Shown here in pieces: positions 12,963-23,795 of a stretch of 64,000 bases of DNA. Source of the DNA: Latrodectus hesperus (lineage: Eukaryota > Arthropoda > Arachnida > Araneae > Theridiidae); NCBI GenBank assembly GCA_037975125.1, contig CM075860.1:19780822-19844821 (forward strand), written 5' to 3'. Every line of letters starts with the position of its first letter. Position 1 is the first letter of the stretch. Below the pieces are notes generated by a model. It was not told the DNA's origin. It did not search any database and was given only the letters and a program-made list of their open reading frames with translations. The translations under genes were made by a program, and so were the position numbers.

Positions 12963-15900
12963 ATGGCCTTCCTTGGGAAAGGGAAAAAAGAAGATTTGAG
13001 AAACCTCGCTATAGAAATGGGGCTAGGGGTAGCAGATGATCTAAAAGTAATTCAACTGAAAGATATTATAACCAAATCAAACGATTATGATGAAGAGTTA
13101 GTGAAAAATATGCTAACTAATATAATAGAGGAACGGCTTGAAAAAGAAAAACAAGCTGAATACGAAAAAGAAAGAGAGCATGAATTGCAACGCTTAAAAC
13201 TTCAAGTGGAAGCTCAAAAAGTACTTTCCTCCACTGCCACAGCTCCAGCCAGTGAAGCAGAGAAAACAAATTGGGATCTGAATCGTATTCTCCCAAAATT
13301 TAATCCCAATAAGGATGAAATAGGACTGTACCTGACAGTTTTTGAACGTCAATTAAAATTAGTGAATATACCTGAAAGGAATTGGATGCCGTACTTGATA
13401 GGCTCATTGCCAGCCGAAATAAATCAATTAATTGCTAGAGAAAATGAAGAAGATGTTAACGACTACTCAAAGGCGAAAGAGATGCTCTTGAAGCGTTTTC
13501 GACTTACATCAGATAGGTTTCGGCAGATGTTCTCGCAACATAGAAAAAGTGCAGAAGTAACATGGAAAGACTTCTATTTTGAAATTAAATCATATTTCGA
13601 GGGATGGGTAAAGGAGTTGAATATCATCACTTTTGAGAAATTGCAAGACTTAATTATAGCTGACCAGTTAAAGAAAAGAATACCTCCAGAGGTAAGAGAA
13701 CATTTTGTTGATCAATGGTCAGAGCTGAATGATCCTTTAGAACTTGCAGAAAAGCTTGACAGTTATGAAAATGTAAGACTGGGAATGAAGAAAAATTCAC
13801 CTATCTTTGCTAAGAAGCCAAATTTCAAAGACTATGTTAAATCTACTTCGGAAAGAAACTATAAGCCTCCTAACTCTAGGGAACATAACAAAATAAAATA
13901 TTCCAACTATGAAAGTCCAAAATTTAGTAAAGACAAGCCAGAAAGAAAATTTTCGGTTCATTGCTATGGATGTGGTAATCCTGGTTTTATTCAGTCTAAG
14001 TGTCCAAAGTGCAACATATTAAAAGAAGAGGCTAAAACAGTTGTTAATGGTGTAAAATTGTATACCGCACAAGCTTCAGATTCATTGTCTAGCTCAATTT
14101 TTTTAACTGTTTGTGGTGAAAAAGCAGCTTTTTGTGCCGACACAGGTGCATCAAATTCCATTGCGGGAGAGAGATTTTTTTGTTTATTGAAAGAGAAAGG
14201 TTTTAAATTTCAAAAGAAGAATATTACAATGGTACTTGCTGATGGAAAAGAAAGAAATGTCCCAGCCTTGACAACAGTCGTGAATCTTAATGTAGAAGGA
14301 AAGAAAGTTCGTATGAAATTTATTGCGTTACCAAATGCTAAAGGTAATAGAACATTGCTTGGCACTGACTTTCTCCAGGCTGCTGGTATTGTGCTTAACA
14401 TCCAGAATGGCACTTGGCATTTTAGTGAATATCCACACAGACATTATCCATTTTATCAGGAAACATCTGAAACCGTAAGTGCTGCAAAAGTAATAATGTC
14501 GCAAAAATTAACTTCGCCTGATATGTCTGCTGAAATTTCAGAAACCTCTAATTCCGTGCAATTGAGAAATGATGAAGGAAAACACTTGACAAGAGAACAA
14601 CGTCACAAATTAAATTCATTGCTGGAAGAATTTGAAAATAACTTCAAACCAGGGGGAGAACCTACTCCTTTTATTGAACACAGAATACAGACTGGAAATA
14701 GCCTACCTGTTGCTGAACCTCCATATAGAATGACACCTGCAAAGAAAGAGTTGTTGAAGAAAGAGCTAGATTCCTTACTAACAGAAGGAATAATTGAGGA
14801 ATGTGAATCTCCTTATGCAAGTCCTGTGGTATTAGTGCCTAAACCGAACGGTACCATCAGATTGTGTGTTGATTACCGTAAGTTAAACTCAACTACTATT
14901 CCGGATAACTATCCACTACCTAGAATGGATGATTTATTGACTGAAGCCAAGTCGACGAAATACATGTCTACGATAGACTTAAGATCTGGTTATCATCAGG
15001 TCAAAGTTCATGAATCGGACCAAGAGAAGACTGCATTCATCTGTCCATTTGGAACTTTTAAATTTTTACGTATGCCTTTTGGGTTGCGCAACGCACCCGC
15101 AACTTTTCAACGTCTCATTGATAAATTTAGATCTGGTCTCAAAGATGTTTTTGCATTGTCATACCTTGACGATATCATTATCTTATCAGAAACTTTTGAT
15201 GAACATATATCAGATTTACGAAAAGTGTTTGAAAGACTTTCTATATTTAAACTGAATGCTAACAGAAGCAAATGTCATTTTTCTTGTGACAGAGTGAAGT
15301 ATTTAGGTCATTGGATAACTGAAAAAGGTGTGGAAGTGGATGCTGACAAAGTATCTTCTATTCAAAAAATTCCAACACCAAAATGTGCTAAAGAAGTTCA
15401 GTCCTTCCTACAGACTTGTTCCTGGTTCCGGAGATATGTTCCCCATTTTTCTGAAGTTGCTAGACCCCTTAGTGACTTAACAAAAAAGAATAAACAATGG
15501 ATATGGGGTGATACCGAACAGAAAGCATTTGATGAGTTAAAAAGACGGCTGATTTCACCACCTGTGTTGTCTCAGCCAGATGGATCTAAACCATTCCTCA
15601 TAAGAACTGATGCTAGTAATTACGCTCTAGGAGCAGTCCTTATCCAAGGAGAAAGGCCGGAAGAACATGTGATTGAGTATGCCAGTCGATTGCTCAGTTC
15701 AGCAGAAAGAAATTATTCAACTACTGAAAGAGAAGCACTAGCTGTGGTATGGGCACTTGAAAAGTTCCGTGGCTATGTGGAAAATCAAGAAATTATTATT
15801 GCATCTGATCACCAACCCTTGAAGTGGCTTATGAGTATTAAATCGCCATCCGGACGCTTAGCTCGATGGGCTCTTCAAATCCAGTCATATCATCCGAAAA

Positions 15901-16541
15901 TTCTTTACACTCCAGGAAAATCTAATGTAATTGCAGATCTTCTGTCCAGACCAGTTGATAAAGTGGACAAATTTGTTTGTAACTTGAACACTATTTCCAT
16001 AGATTTGCCATCCAGGAAATCTAAAGATATTCGTGAAGAACAATTGAAGGATGAGGATGTGAGAAAGATAATAGACTGCTTTGAAAGTGGTCGGAAAGAT
16101 GAAAACTATGTAAATTGGACTAGTAGAGGGTATCTGATGAATCAGGGAATACTGTATCGATATTCGCCTGAAACAGAGTCAGAAGAAGCACAGTTAGTTG
16201 TCCCTTGTCACGAGCGAGAACGTGTCCTACAGCAATATCATGATACTCCCACTGCAGGACATTGTGGAGCTGAGAATACGTATCATAAAATTGCTTCTAG
16301 GTATTTCTTTCCTGGCATGAGAAAGTTTATCGCCGAATACGTGAAAGATTGTGCTGAATGTAATCGGTACAAATCTAACAACCAGAAACCTGCTGGATTA
16401 CTCAGAACGCCTATTTACTCACAAAGATTTGAGACGCTGGCAATAGACTTGTTTGGCCCTCTCCCAGAGACCCCAACTGAAAAAAATGGATTTTTCTTGT
16501 TGAAGATACAAGTACACGATGGGTCGAACTTTTTGCCCTAA
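12963..16541 (+). CDS. Gag-Pol polyprotein of Ty3/Gypsy element (Gag, PR, RT, RNase H, first part of integrase)
   Basis: A 1,192-residue frame from an ATG in good context (AAAAATGG). Residues 1-330 form a charged Gag with a helical, Lys/Glu-rich stretch near 55-85. A zinc knuckle spans C334-C347, but Phe342 replaces the usual His. The aspartic protease motif is D393-T-G-A-S. The reverse transcriptase (about 575-760) has LRMPFGL and the catalytic Y734-L-D-D. RNase H begins at about 875 with D883, followed by TEREALAVVWALEKF and SDHQPLKWL. The integrase zinc finger is H1093, H1100, C1130, C1133. The first core aspartate is D1162 (AIDLFGPL). After this the frame leaves the conserved integrase reading and stops at 16539-16541. 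Gag and Pol share one frame, so no Gag-Pol frameshift is needed. Confidence 0.96.
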   Translation: MAFLGKGKKEDLRNLAIEMGLGVADDLKVIQLKDIITKSNDYDEELVKNMLTNIIEERLEKEKQAEYEKEREHELQRLKLQVEAQKVLSSTATAPASEAEKTNWDLNRILPKFNPNKDEIGLYLTVFERQLKLVNIPERNWMPYLIGSLPAEINQLIARENEEDVNDYSKAKEMLLKRFRLTSDRFRQMFSQHRKSAEVTWKDFYFEIKSYFEGWVKELNIITFEKLQDLIIADQLKKRIPPEVREHFVDQWSELNDPLELAEKLDSYENVRLGMKKNSPIFAKKPNFKDYVKSTSERNYKPPNSREHNKIKYSNYESPKFSKDKPERKFSVHCYGCGNPGFIQSKCPKCNILKEEAKTVVNGVKLYTAQASDSLSSSIFLTVCGEKAAFCADTGASNSIAGERFFCLLKEKGFKFQKKNITMVLADGKERNVPALTTVVNLNVEGKKVRMKFIALPNAKGNRTLLGTDFLQAAGIVLNIQNGTWHFSEYPHRHYPFYQETSETVSAAKVIMSQKLTSPDMSAEISETSNSVQLRNDEGKHLTREQRHKLNSLLEEFENNFKPGGEPTPFIEHRIQTGNSLPVAEPPYRMTPAKKELLKKELDSLLTEGIIEECESPYASPVVLVPKPNGTIRLCVDYRKLNSTTIPDNYPLPRMDDLLTEAKSTKYMSTIDLRSGYHQVKVHESDQEKTAFICPFGTFKFLRMPFGLRNAPATFQRLIDKFRSGLKDVFALSYLDDIIILSETFDEHISDLRKVFERLSIFKLNANRSKCHFSCDRVKYLGHWITEKGVEVDADKVSSIQKIPTPKCAKEVQSFLQTCSWFRRYVPHFSEVARPLSDLTKKNKQWIWGDTEQKAFDELKRRLISPPVLSQPDGSKPFLIRTDASNYALGAVLIQGERPEEHVIEYASRLLSSAERNYSTTEREALAVVWALEKFRGYVENQEIIIASDHQPLKWLMSIKSPSGRLARWALQIQSYHPKILYTPGKSNVIADLLSRPVDKVDKFVCNLNTISIDLPSRKSKDIREEQLKDEDVRKIIDCFESGRKDENYVNWTSRGYLMNQGILYRYSPETESEEAQLVVPCHERERVLQQYHDTPTAGHCGAENTYHKIASRYFFPGMRKFIAEYVKDCAECNRYKSNNQKPAGLLRTPIYSQRFETLAIDLFGPLPETPTEKNGFFLLKIQVHDGSNFLP

Positions 16542-17410
16542 AAGATGCTACAGCTATCAATTGCTCTAAAATATTGATAGAAGAAGTCTTCTTACGCTAT
16601 GGCCTACCTAGAAGGGTAATCAGTGACAATGGCGTACAGTTCGTCAGTGCTGTAATGCAACAAACTTGTAAAATCCTGGGTATTAAGCAAGATCTTATAC
16701 CGTTATACCATCCTCAAGCAAACCCTGCTGAACGAAAAAATCGAGACCTAAAACCCAAATTAGCAATTCTAGTTGGTGATTCACATGATACTTGGGAGGA
16801 CAAACTACCCATGATACGTTTTGCTTTAAACACTGCAAAATGTGATTCTACAGGTCATACGGCAGCTTACCTTCAGTTCGGAAGAGAGCTTCGAACCACA
16901 GATGATGTCAAGCATGATATAAGAGCTGTCATTGATAACGATAACTTCGTCGCAGAGATAACACCTTACTTGAAAGAATTTGCACGTCTTACACCCTTAA
17001 TTAGAGAACGTGTAGAACAAAAACAAGATGCAAGAAAGGAGTACTTCGACAAGAAGCATAGACCCGCTTATTATCAACCAGGTGATAAAGTTTGGATCAC
17101 TTTACATCCCATAAGCAAGTCTAAGACCAAAACAAGTAAAAAATTCATGCCCAAACGTGAAGGACCTTATATTATCCTAACAAATAGATCACCAAATACA
17201 TATGATGTTGCAGACCCTGCTGCCCCTGATCAAGTACTCGGTACTTATCATACCAGTATGTTGATGCCTTATCAACAATCATCTAGAGATAACGGTCCCG
17301 TTTTCCCTTTGAAAAGTAGAGGAAGACCACGTCGACACCCTCAGCAGCTTCCTAATCTCAATCCTGTCTCCTTGCCGGGACGTCGGCGGAGCCAGAGGGG
17401 GAGTCTGTAG
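16481..17410 (+). CDS. Remainder of integrase in the -1 frame
   Basis: This frame is open from 16481, just after a TGA at 16478-16480; the first ATG is at 16574. It carries the rest of the integrase core: an aspartate in ISDNGVQF (codon 16625) and a glutamate in NPAERKNR (codon 16730), with 34 residues between them by my count. A C-terminal GPY/F-type module (KREGPYIIL) and a basic tail follow. The switch from the upstream frame falls in a run of seven A (16480-16486), fitting the loss of one A. The stop codon TAG (17408-17410) lies inside the 3' LTR. Without frame recoding this segment has no conventional start that would give a whole integrase. Confidence 0.92.
   Translation, partial: KKWIFLVEDTSTRWVELFALKDATAINCSKILIEEVFLRYGLPRRVISDNGVQFVSAVMQQTCKILGIKQDLIPLYHPQANPAERKNRDLKPKLAILVGDSHDTWEDKLPMIRFALNTAKCDSTGHTAAYLQFGRELRTTDDVKHDIRAVIDNDNFVAEITPYLKEFARLTPLIRERVEQKQDARKEYFDKKHRPAYYQPGDKVWITLHPISKSKTKTSKKFMPKREGPYIILTNRSPNTYDVADPAAPDQVLGTYHTSMLMPYQQSSRDNGPVFPLKSRGRPRRHPQQLPNLNPVSLPGRRRSQRGSL
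17394..17403 (+). other. Polypurine tract
   Basis: AGAGGGGGAG ends 2 bp before the 3' LTR, where plus-strand DNA synthesis is primed in this class. It overlaps the last codons of the integrase frame. Confidence 0.85.
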
Positions 17411-17683
17411 CGCCCTCTATCTGCAGCGCCACCCATGGCATCGTCAACGAGAAGGCCAGTCCCTCTCCAACAACCGACGGTATGAGACATGTCCATATGA
17501 CTCTCATGTTTATTTTTTTTCTTCAAATTTAAATGTTTTAGATGTTATTTAGTATTATTTGTAGTATCTGTGTGTATCTGTGTTGTGCTCAAATTGTACC
17601 TTAAATTGTAATAAAATATTTTGAGCTATTTAAGGAACTTATTTCTTTGTTCCTATTAAACCAGCTACATGCTACACGCTACA
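17406..17683 (+). repeat. 3' LTR (278 bp)
   Basis: Identical to the 5' LTR apart from one extra T in the T run at about 17513-17520. AATAAA at 17610-17615 is the candidate polyadenylation signal for the element transcript. The first five bases include the end of the integrase frame. Confidence 0.97.
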
Positions 17684-20600
17684 AAAGTATTTTTAAGTAT
17701 ATTTTTTAATTTAAGTATTTTGAAAGTTGAAGAAAAATAGCAAAACTTCAAACGATAGTAAGTAATAGTAAAGCATGCAAAATATACATGGTAAACCTTT
17801 TTGATTTAATTTGCAAAAATTATTAAAATTAAGATTTAAAAAATTATTTTAAAATTAAGATTTAAAAAAATTATTTTGCAAATATGACATTGATATGTTA
17901 TTTTAAAAAAGTTTTAAGTATACTTTTTTACATTCTAAGTATTTTAAAAATAAAAGTATAATATCAAGAGCGTTAACGAAACTAGGTGATATTTAAATAT
18001 GTAAACTACATTGTATTCTTTTTAATAAAAACAATTATTTTGCAAATATATAATGATGTGATAAATGGGTTCTCATTTACTACAAATAAATATATTTACT
18101 AAAGTTTTTGGATTATATAATTTTTAGCATTAATAAACTTCCTCTATAAAAGAAAATAAATGTGTCAAATATATTTTTGATGATCCGCAGTTGTAAGAGT
18201 TAAATGCAAGTATATTATTAATATTAGCGAGTAAAATTATGTGACATTATTATTCAAAAGATTTTATAGCATGTGAACATAGTGGTAAGTTTATTCTTAA
18301 CTGTCAATTTAATTTATCTTTATTTCTGTTTACAACAATACTAATTTGCTAAGAGCATTTCAAGATGTAAGCTTTCACTGATTATTTTAGTTTTAGATGC
18401 AAAAAATGAGAGAATATATTAATTAATTTTAATTGATTTTTAAAAGACACAAATTTCAAATAAAATAAGAGAACTGTTTCTTATTTTATAGCTCCATTCT
18501 GAAAGGCAACATTTTAATTTGGCTTATAATAATCTCATAGCTAAAAAGTGCCTGTCATGTCTTCAATCTTTTACATTTAATGAAGTATTAAAGCTAGTTT
18601 TTTATAACAATCTGAGAAAAGACAATAAAAAATACGTTAAAGAAATGTAATGTTAAAGAACCTAAAAATGTAACGTTAAAGAGTTTTGCAATTGCTAAGA
18701 AATTAAAATCCTATAAAATTAAAAACTGACTACGTAAAAAAATTTAATTGAAAAAAGTAACATTTTGACAAACACTAAAATTTAAAACATCCATGCCATC
18801 AAACGCAGGCAGTTTTAAAAATAAAGAAACAAGAAAAATTAATTACTTATTAGGCTTATATTATTTTATGAAATTAAAAAATATATTCTGAAAAATGAAC
18901 TATGTAGGAAGCATTTTTAAAGCAAATAATTGATTTTAATGTATAAAGTAACTATATAAAAAACAGTGAAAAGAATTTTTATTGCTGAAAGTAACTCTAT
19001 TGATATGTAAAACTATGTAATTTTTAAAAATATAAAAATATGTTTTTTGAATCAATTTTAATAAATGAGCCTAATTAATTTATTATTTATTTAAGTTAAT
19101 TTGATGAACTTCTTTACTATATAAATGCTTCTTTACATTATAATGATTTTAGTAATGAAATATTAATTTCATATTATATATATTATGTAAACTTTAGTGA
19201 AAAAACAGTCCAACCATTGTTAATTTTTTAAATTCTGCCAAAACGTCAATTTTTTGAAAATAAAAACAATTTACAATCATTTTTTTGGAATTTCTATAAT
19301 AAATAGATAGATATTGTCGTGTATTTTATATGCATAAAATCTGTGAAACAGTGTTTAAAGCATTTGTTGTGAAATTTTATTATTGATTTATTCTGTCACT
19401 AAATATAATTCAATATTTTATTTCAAATATTTTCGCTGTTGTAAATGAATAAATGATGAAAAACTTTAATTGAAAACATGAAAAAAGATTATTAAAAAAA
19501 CAAGACAGTTTTTTACTTAAAAAAATCGTTCATATATATAATCTCTCAGATTAAAGCATTTTGAAAATTGGTAACTAACCATTTTTAAATCTTATGCTTT
19601 ATAATTGTTTAATAATCAATGCAAGTCCTTTACTCTAAGTTGAGTTGAAACAGACATTTTGATTACGTTTGTAGAAAAGTTGCTAAAATTCTTATTCACA
19701 AAATTTGGCTGATGGTAAATGGGTTTATAAACTAAACACTTAAGTACTACGAGTACCATCAAAATTTTCATTCATCCAATCTTCAAATTTTGCAACGAAA
19801 TTTGTTCTCTGCTACTGCTGCTCGAAAACCTTACTTAAAATCGTCCAAAATCAAACTTTTCGCATTGTTACGACCCACTAAGAACTACTCTTATTCTAGC
19901 ACTGTAGTGTTTAACTCAAAATACTCCATTAAGGGACATAATTTAAAGAGATGCTATGATTATTTAAGAAAAGTTGATTCACCTGTTTAAAACTACGTTT
20001 TGAAGGGATTATTACACCAAAACTGAGAGAAATCATTAAATTCATAAAGTGTTTATAAAATAGGTTATTCCGATACCACTGCTATGGATATCCACATCAA
20101 TCCTTAACTTTTTGATTGTTTAGTTTGCCTTTTTAGATTTGGAGTAATCTCGGTGAACCTGAAGCTGGAGTGCAGTTATCAAGAGAAGTATCTGCGAACA
20201 AAAAGTACGTGTCAACCCTCAATCTATCTTTCAAAACCAGGAACATGGTTACATTAGTACATAGATGGATAGGAGTTTAGTGATGATGACAGTGTGGGAC
20301 CCGATGTGTGATATGTTCCTAGTTTTCATGCAATGCGACAATAAGTGTTAATTTCCCCGATTATAGGGGTGAAATCGAGATAATTTATATCGCATAAAAG
20401 CATCAGACTAACCATTTTTCATAATTCTGGAAAGCAAGTGTTTTTTAACTAGATACCCAGAATGAACACCTATTTCTCGCAAATAGACAGTCTATAGATA
20501 ATTCCTGTATACTTGAATTCAAAGAACTATCAACGTCGATCTCTTTCCTTCCTTTACAATGGATCTCAGCTTACTGTGAATGTTCTGGAAACAAGTCTGC

Positions 20601-21869
20601 TAGATGTTTGAGCCAAAATCGTCCTTCAGAATTATGTGAAAAGACTGTCATTTCATTTAGGCAAATTCATAATTAAAAAAAGATAAATATCAAAAATAAA
20701 ATGAAAGAGCACTGTATGAACTGCTTATAAACGGTAGCCTCAGAGCATGAGGATACATTATTGATCCTATATTTTTCTAAAAATCTTTTCTGTGCCACTT
20801 ATCTGCCTTATTACAAGACATGACTATTTACCCACGTATTTGTTTTGGTTTGGGCTTTATAATTATCCCTTATGTCCTCCATGCTGGCAATATCAAATTT
20901 TTGATGCTACTCGTCTTTACTCATGCTCTGTACTAGTGTTTCTGAACTGCAAAGTACAAAAATATTGGAAGGTTATGGATTTAATGACCTCAGCCAATCT
21001 TTTGAGCATTTCTAATAAATAAATAAATGTTGTTTCTTTACTATTTGCAACGTTATACAATTAAAGAAAGAGAATACACTATTACGCAATTTATTTGAAT
21101 TTATTATTTATAAGCAAATTGTTTTAAATGTAAAATATATTAAATGTAAAAAAATATTTTAAATATACAAGTAAAATTCATAACAAATTATTTAATTAAC
21201 TTTGTAACAAAAGTTGAATTATTTTCTCCCCAAATCGATTAATTGTAACTGTGTAAATATATGTCTGAATTTTCTAGTATTTATAATGATGTCGCTTAAA
21301 TATCAAGAACATTATACTTTCCAATGTCATTCAAAGTAAAATTAAATTATTTTAAAAATATTTTGGAAAAATTCCAATATAAATATTTAAAGTTGCAGAA
21401 TTAAAAACTGTGTAATGCTTAAATGTAAAGCGATATTTTCTCGTAAATTTTCTATAGAATAAATTTTTATAAGTCAAATTAAAAATATCTTATCAAGGAT
21501 ACACAATCAGTGGCTTAAGGAATAATGTTTTATATATTTTACTAAAATAAAATTAATTAAAAATAGTTAGAACAAATAATGTATATATTCTTTGGAAATA
21601 AAATTGAATAAACTACTTTTAAAATGTACAAACGTCATTTATATTTATTTTCTAGTAATAAAATTCCTTTATTCCAAAATAGTTAAAATTATCTTAAATT
21701 TTACCAATTCAAAATAATTGCGAAATAGTAATAATAAATCCAAATGATTCCCAAAAATGTAAAGTTATAAATAAAAATAGGTTTGCATGATCATTTCAGG
21801 TAAAGTATTATAAAAGAACTCCAACTTATATTGAATTTTTGGATTTTGAGAGATATAACTATTTTAATA
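17684..21869. other. AT-rich non-coding DNA with an unassigned GC-richer patch
   Basis: No supported gene. From about 19740 to 20980 the composition is less AT-rich, with short open frames at 19790-19990 and 20792-21022 that show no domain I recognise. It may be a decayed element or unique sequence. A small duplicated AAAATTAAGATTTAAAAAA motif lies at 17825-17875. Confidence 0.5.
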
Positions 21870-22174
21870 TGCAGTATGTCCACTAAAGTCCCTTGCCACC
21901 CTCTTAACTTCGGAACGGCTGCTACTATATTTATAAAAGTGGTGTCTAGGTACAGTAAAGTAGCCATGCGCTACTGAATGAAACAGACTACTGCGCCACC
22001 TGGTGGAAAACTGCGGAGTTAGCATTCCTATCTTGAAAGCGGAACAAGGTAGAGAGAAAAAGTGATTTACAAAGTTGTAGAGCATCCTCGATTTAGTACG
22101 AAAAGATACCTTGTAGGCATTAATGTGAAGAATACAACGGTTAAAACACGCATTTGCTGTTTCGTGCTGTGACG
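21870..22174. repeat. Left terminal inverted repeat of the D,D41D element
   Basis: Pairs with 23491-23795. The inner boundary is placed near TTCGTGCTGTGACG, where similarity ends. The 73-codon minus-strand open frame here is a by-product of the repeat. Confidence 0.85.
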
Positions 22175-22186
22175 TGACAAAACGAT

Positions 22187-23270
22187 CTAATAAAGAAAAA
22201 GAAACAAATAGTTATAATAATATACTTTATTTAAGATATTAACACTTCTCACCGTCAGCTGCAATGCACATTCTGATCCTCGATTGAAGATCGTATTGCA
22301 CACGTTGGAACACGCGGCCTTAATGCGTCGTTTAAGGTCCTGCAATTTTTGTGGAGGGGTCGCATACACCTGCTGTTTCAAGTATCCCCACAGGAAAAAG
22401 TCCAGTGGAGTAGATTCAGGAAAATGTGAAGGCCACTCTTCGAAACCATTATAGCCTAGTATTTGGTTGCCAAATTCCTTGACGAGATACTGCTTCACTG
22501 GAGATGTCTTATGAGCAGGCGCTCCGTCATGTTGAAACGATAGATTCTTAATATTAAACAACGGCAGGTTCTCCACAAAATCGGGTATTATCTTCTGTAG
22601 CAATTAAAAATATCGTGCACCAATTAACGTGCCATTGTAAAATATTGGGCCTATCAGCTTGTTATTGTAAATTGCGCACCAAACGTTAATAGCATACCGC
22701 ATTTGACGTCGAACATCGACGAAATATTTAGGATTTTCCAGCGCCCAGTAATGGGTGCTTTACCTATTGCACATGCCATTGCGTGAAAAGCATGCCTCAT
22801 CCGTCCACATTATATCTGCCAAGAATGTTGGCTGGACCTGTATCTGATTCATGACGAAGTTGAACCATGCATAGCGTCGTTCGACATCCCCTCCACAAAA
22901 ACCTGTTAAGCATTGGTCGGTATGGATGAGCACCTGATTCGCTTTGGCTTTTCCAAACCTGACTTTTGGAGAGACCACAGTGTTGACTGATCTCTCTTAT
23001 GCTGCATTTCGGATATACGAGAGCATATGCTAATACCTCATCCGGTTGAACTTGCCATCCTAGCTTAGCTGGTCTGCCAGATCGAGGTCGACTAGTAACG
23101 CAACCTGTCTCTCTTAAACATTTTACAACAGTTAAGATGGTTTGATGAGAAGAATGTGGGCCTGCAGGTAAACATTGGTGGTACATCCTTGCTGCTGATC
23201 GTGCCTTCCGTCGACATTCACCGTACAGTAAAGCCATCTCACAATACTCAGCTTTGGAATACTCAGTCAT
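22187..23270 (-). pseudogene. Broken DDD transposase of the Tc1/mariner superfamily
   Basis: Reading begins best at the Met followed by TEYSKAEYCEM (23270). The N-terminal third, ending in SGRPAKLG, is a helix-turn-helix region like that which accompanies this transposase group (Pfam DUF4817, from memory). At an A5/T5 run near 22895-22903 the frame shifts. The next segment carries the first catalytic aspartate in IMWTDEACF, followed by an in-frame stop just after GMCNR. A second stop lies near 22604. The last segment has the second aspartate in FQHDGAPAH and the third in TPLDFFLWG, with 41 residues between them. In an active enzyme these three aspartates would bind the metal ions for cutting and joining. 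One frameshift and two stops make this copy inactive. Confidence 0.87.
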
Positions 23271-23490
23271 GACCATGAGCATAAACATACTACAGCCCCA
23301 AGAAGATGTCTCTTTTAAAGCTGTCTCAGGTGAACAGGTGTGACGTTTCTTACTAATTTGCATACTGCATACAAATTATTATAATTGTTTTTAATACTTT
23401 CATTCTTCCCATTTCGAAATAAAAATGAAAAATGTAATCACGAAAATGATTTTTTTGTTTTTTCAAATATGCCCACGTGCGATGTGAAAA

Positions 23491-23795
23491 GTCAGAGCAC
23501 GAAACAACAAATGTGCGTTTTAACCGTTATATCTCTTCACATTAATGCCTACAAGGTATCTTTTCATACTAAAGCGAGGATGTTCTACAACTTTGAAAGT
23601 CACTTTTTTTACCTATCTAGTTCCGTTTTCGAGATACGAATGTTAACTCCTCAATTTCTCACATGGTGGCGTGGTAGGTGGTTTTATTCAGTACCTCATG
23701 GCTTCTTTACTATTCCTAGACACCACTTTCATGAATATAGCAGCAACCGTTCCAAAGTTAAGAGGATGGCAAGAGACTTTAGTGGAAATACTGTA
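23491..23795. repeat. Right terminal inverted repeat of the D,D41D element
   Basis: Reverse complement of the left repeat with scattered substitutions. The long plus-strand frame at 23385-23822 is the mirror of the frame in the left repeat and is not a gene. Confidence 0.85.

Larger units (their letters stand above)
11117..17683 (+). mobile_element. Ty3/Gypsy-type LTR retrotransposon, complete and recent
   Basis: A 6,567-bp element bounded by two LTRs that differ only in the length of one T run. The LTR ends are TGTAGCG and CGCTACA. Host DNA reads AAAG immediately before (11113-11116) and after (17684-17687), a 4-bp target-site duplication as usual for Ty3/Gypsy integrases. Inside, in order, are a primer-binding site, a 1.5-kb leader, gag, protease, reverse transcriptase, RNase H, integrase and a polypurine tract. 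The pol order RT-RNase H-integrase places it in Ty3/Gypsy rather than Copia. There is no env-like frame. The only visible coding defect is one -1 frame change in the integrase core. Confidence 0.97.
21870..23795 (-). mobile_element. Tc1/mariner-superfamily element with long inverted repeats (D,D41D type)
   Basis: A 1,926-bp element flanked by TA on both sides (21868-21869 and 23796-23797). Its ends are inverted repeats of about 305 bp, related at roughly four bases in five by eye. The ends begin TGCAGTATGTCCACTAAAG and TACAGTATTTCCACTAAAG. One transposase pseudogene on the minus strand fills the interior. The divergence between the repeats and the damage to the gene show an old insertion. Confidence 0.88.

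Noticed and set aside
16574..17410. Separate env-like or accessory gene after pol
   Set aside because: The residues are integrase core and GPY/F module; it is the continuation of pol after a frame change, and no envelope frame exists.
19790..19990. 66-codon open frame in a GC-richer patch
   Set aside because: Composition is mildly unusual but no domain or homology is visible; kept only as an unassigned patch.
21864..22085. 73-codon minus-strand open frame
   Set aside because: It lies in the left inverted repeat of the D,D41D element, and a mirrored frame exists in the right repeat; no protein function is indicated.
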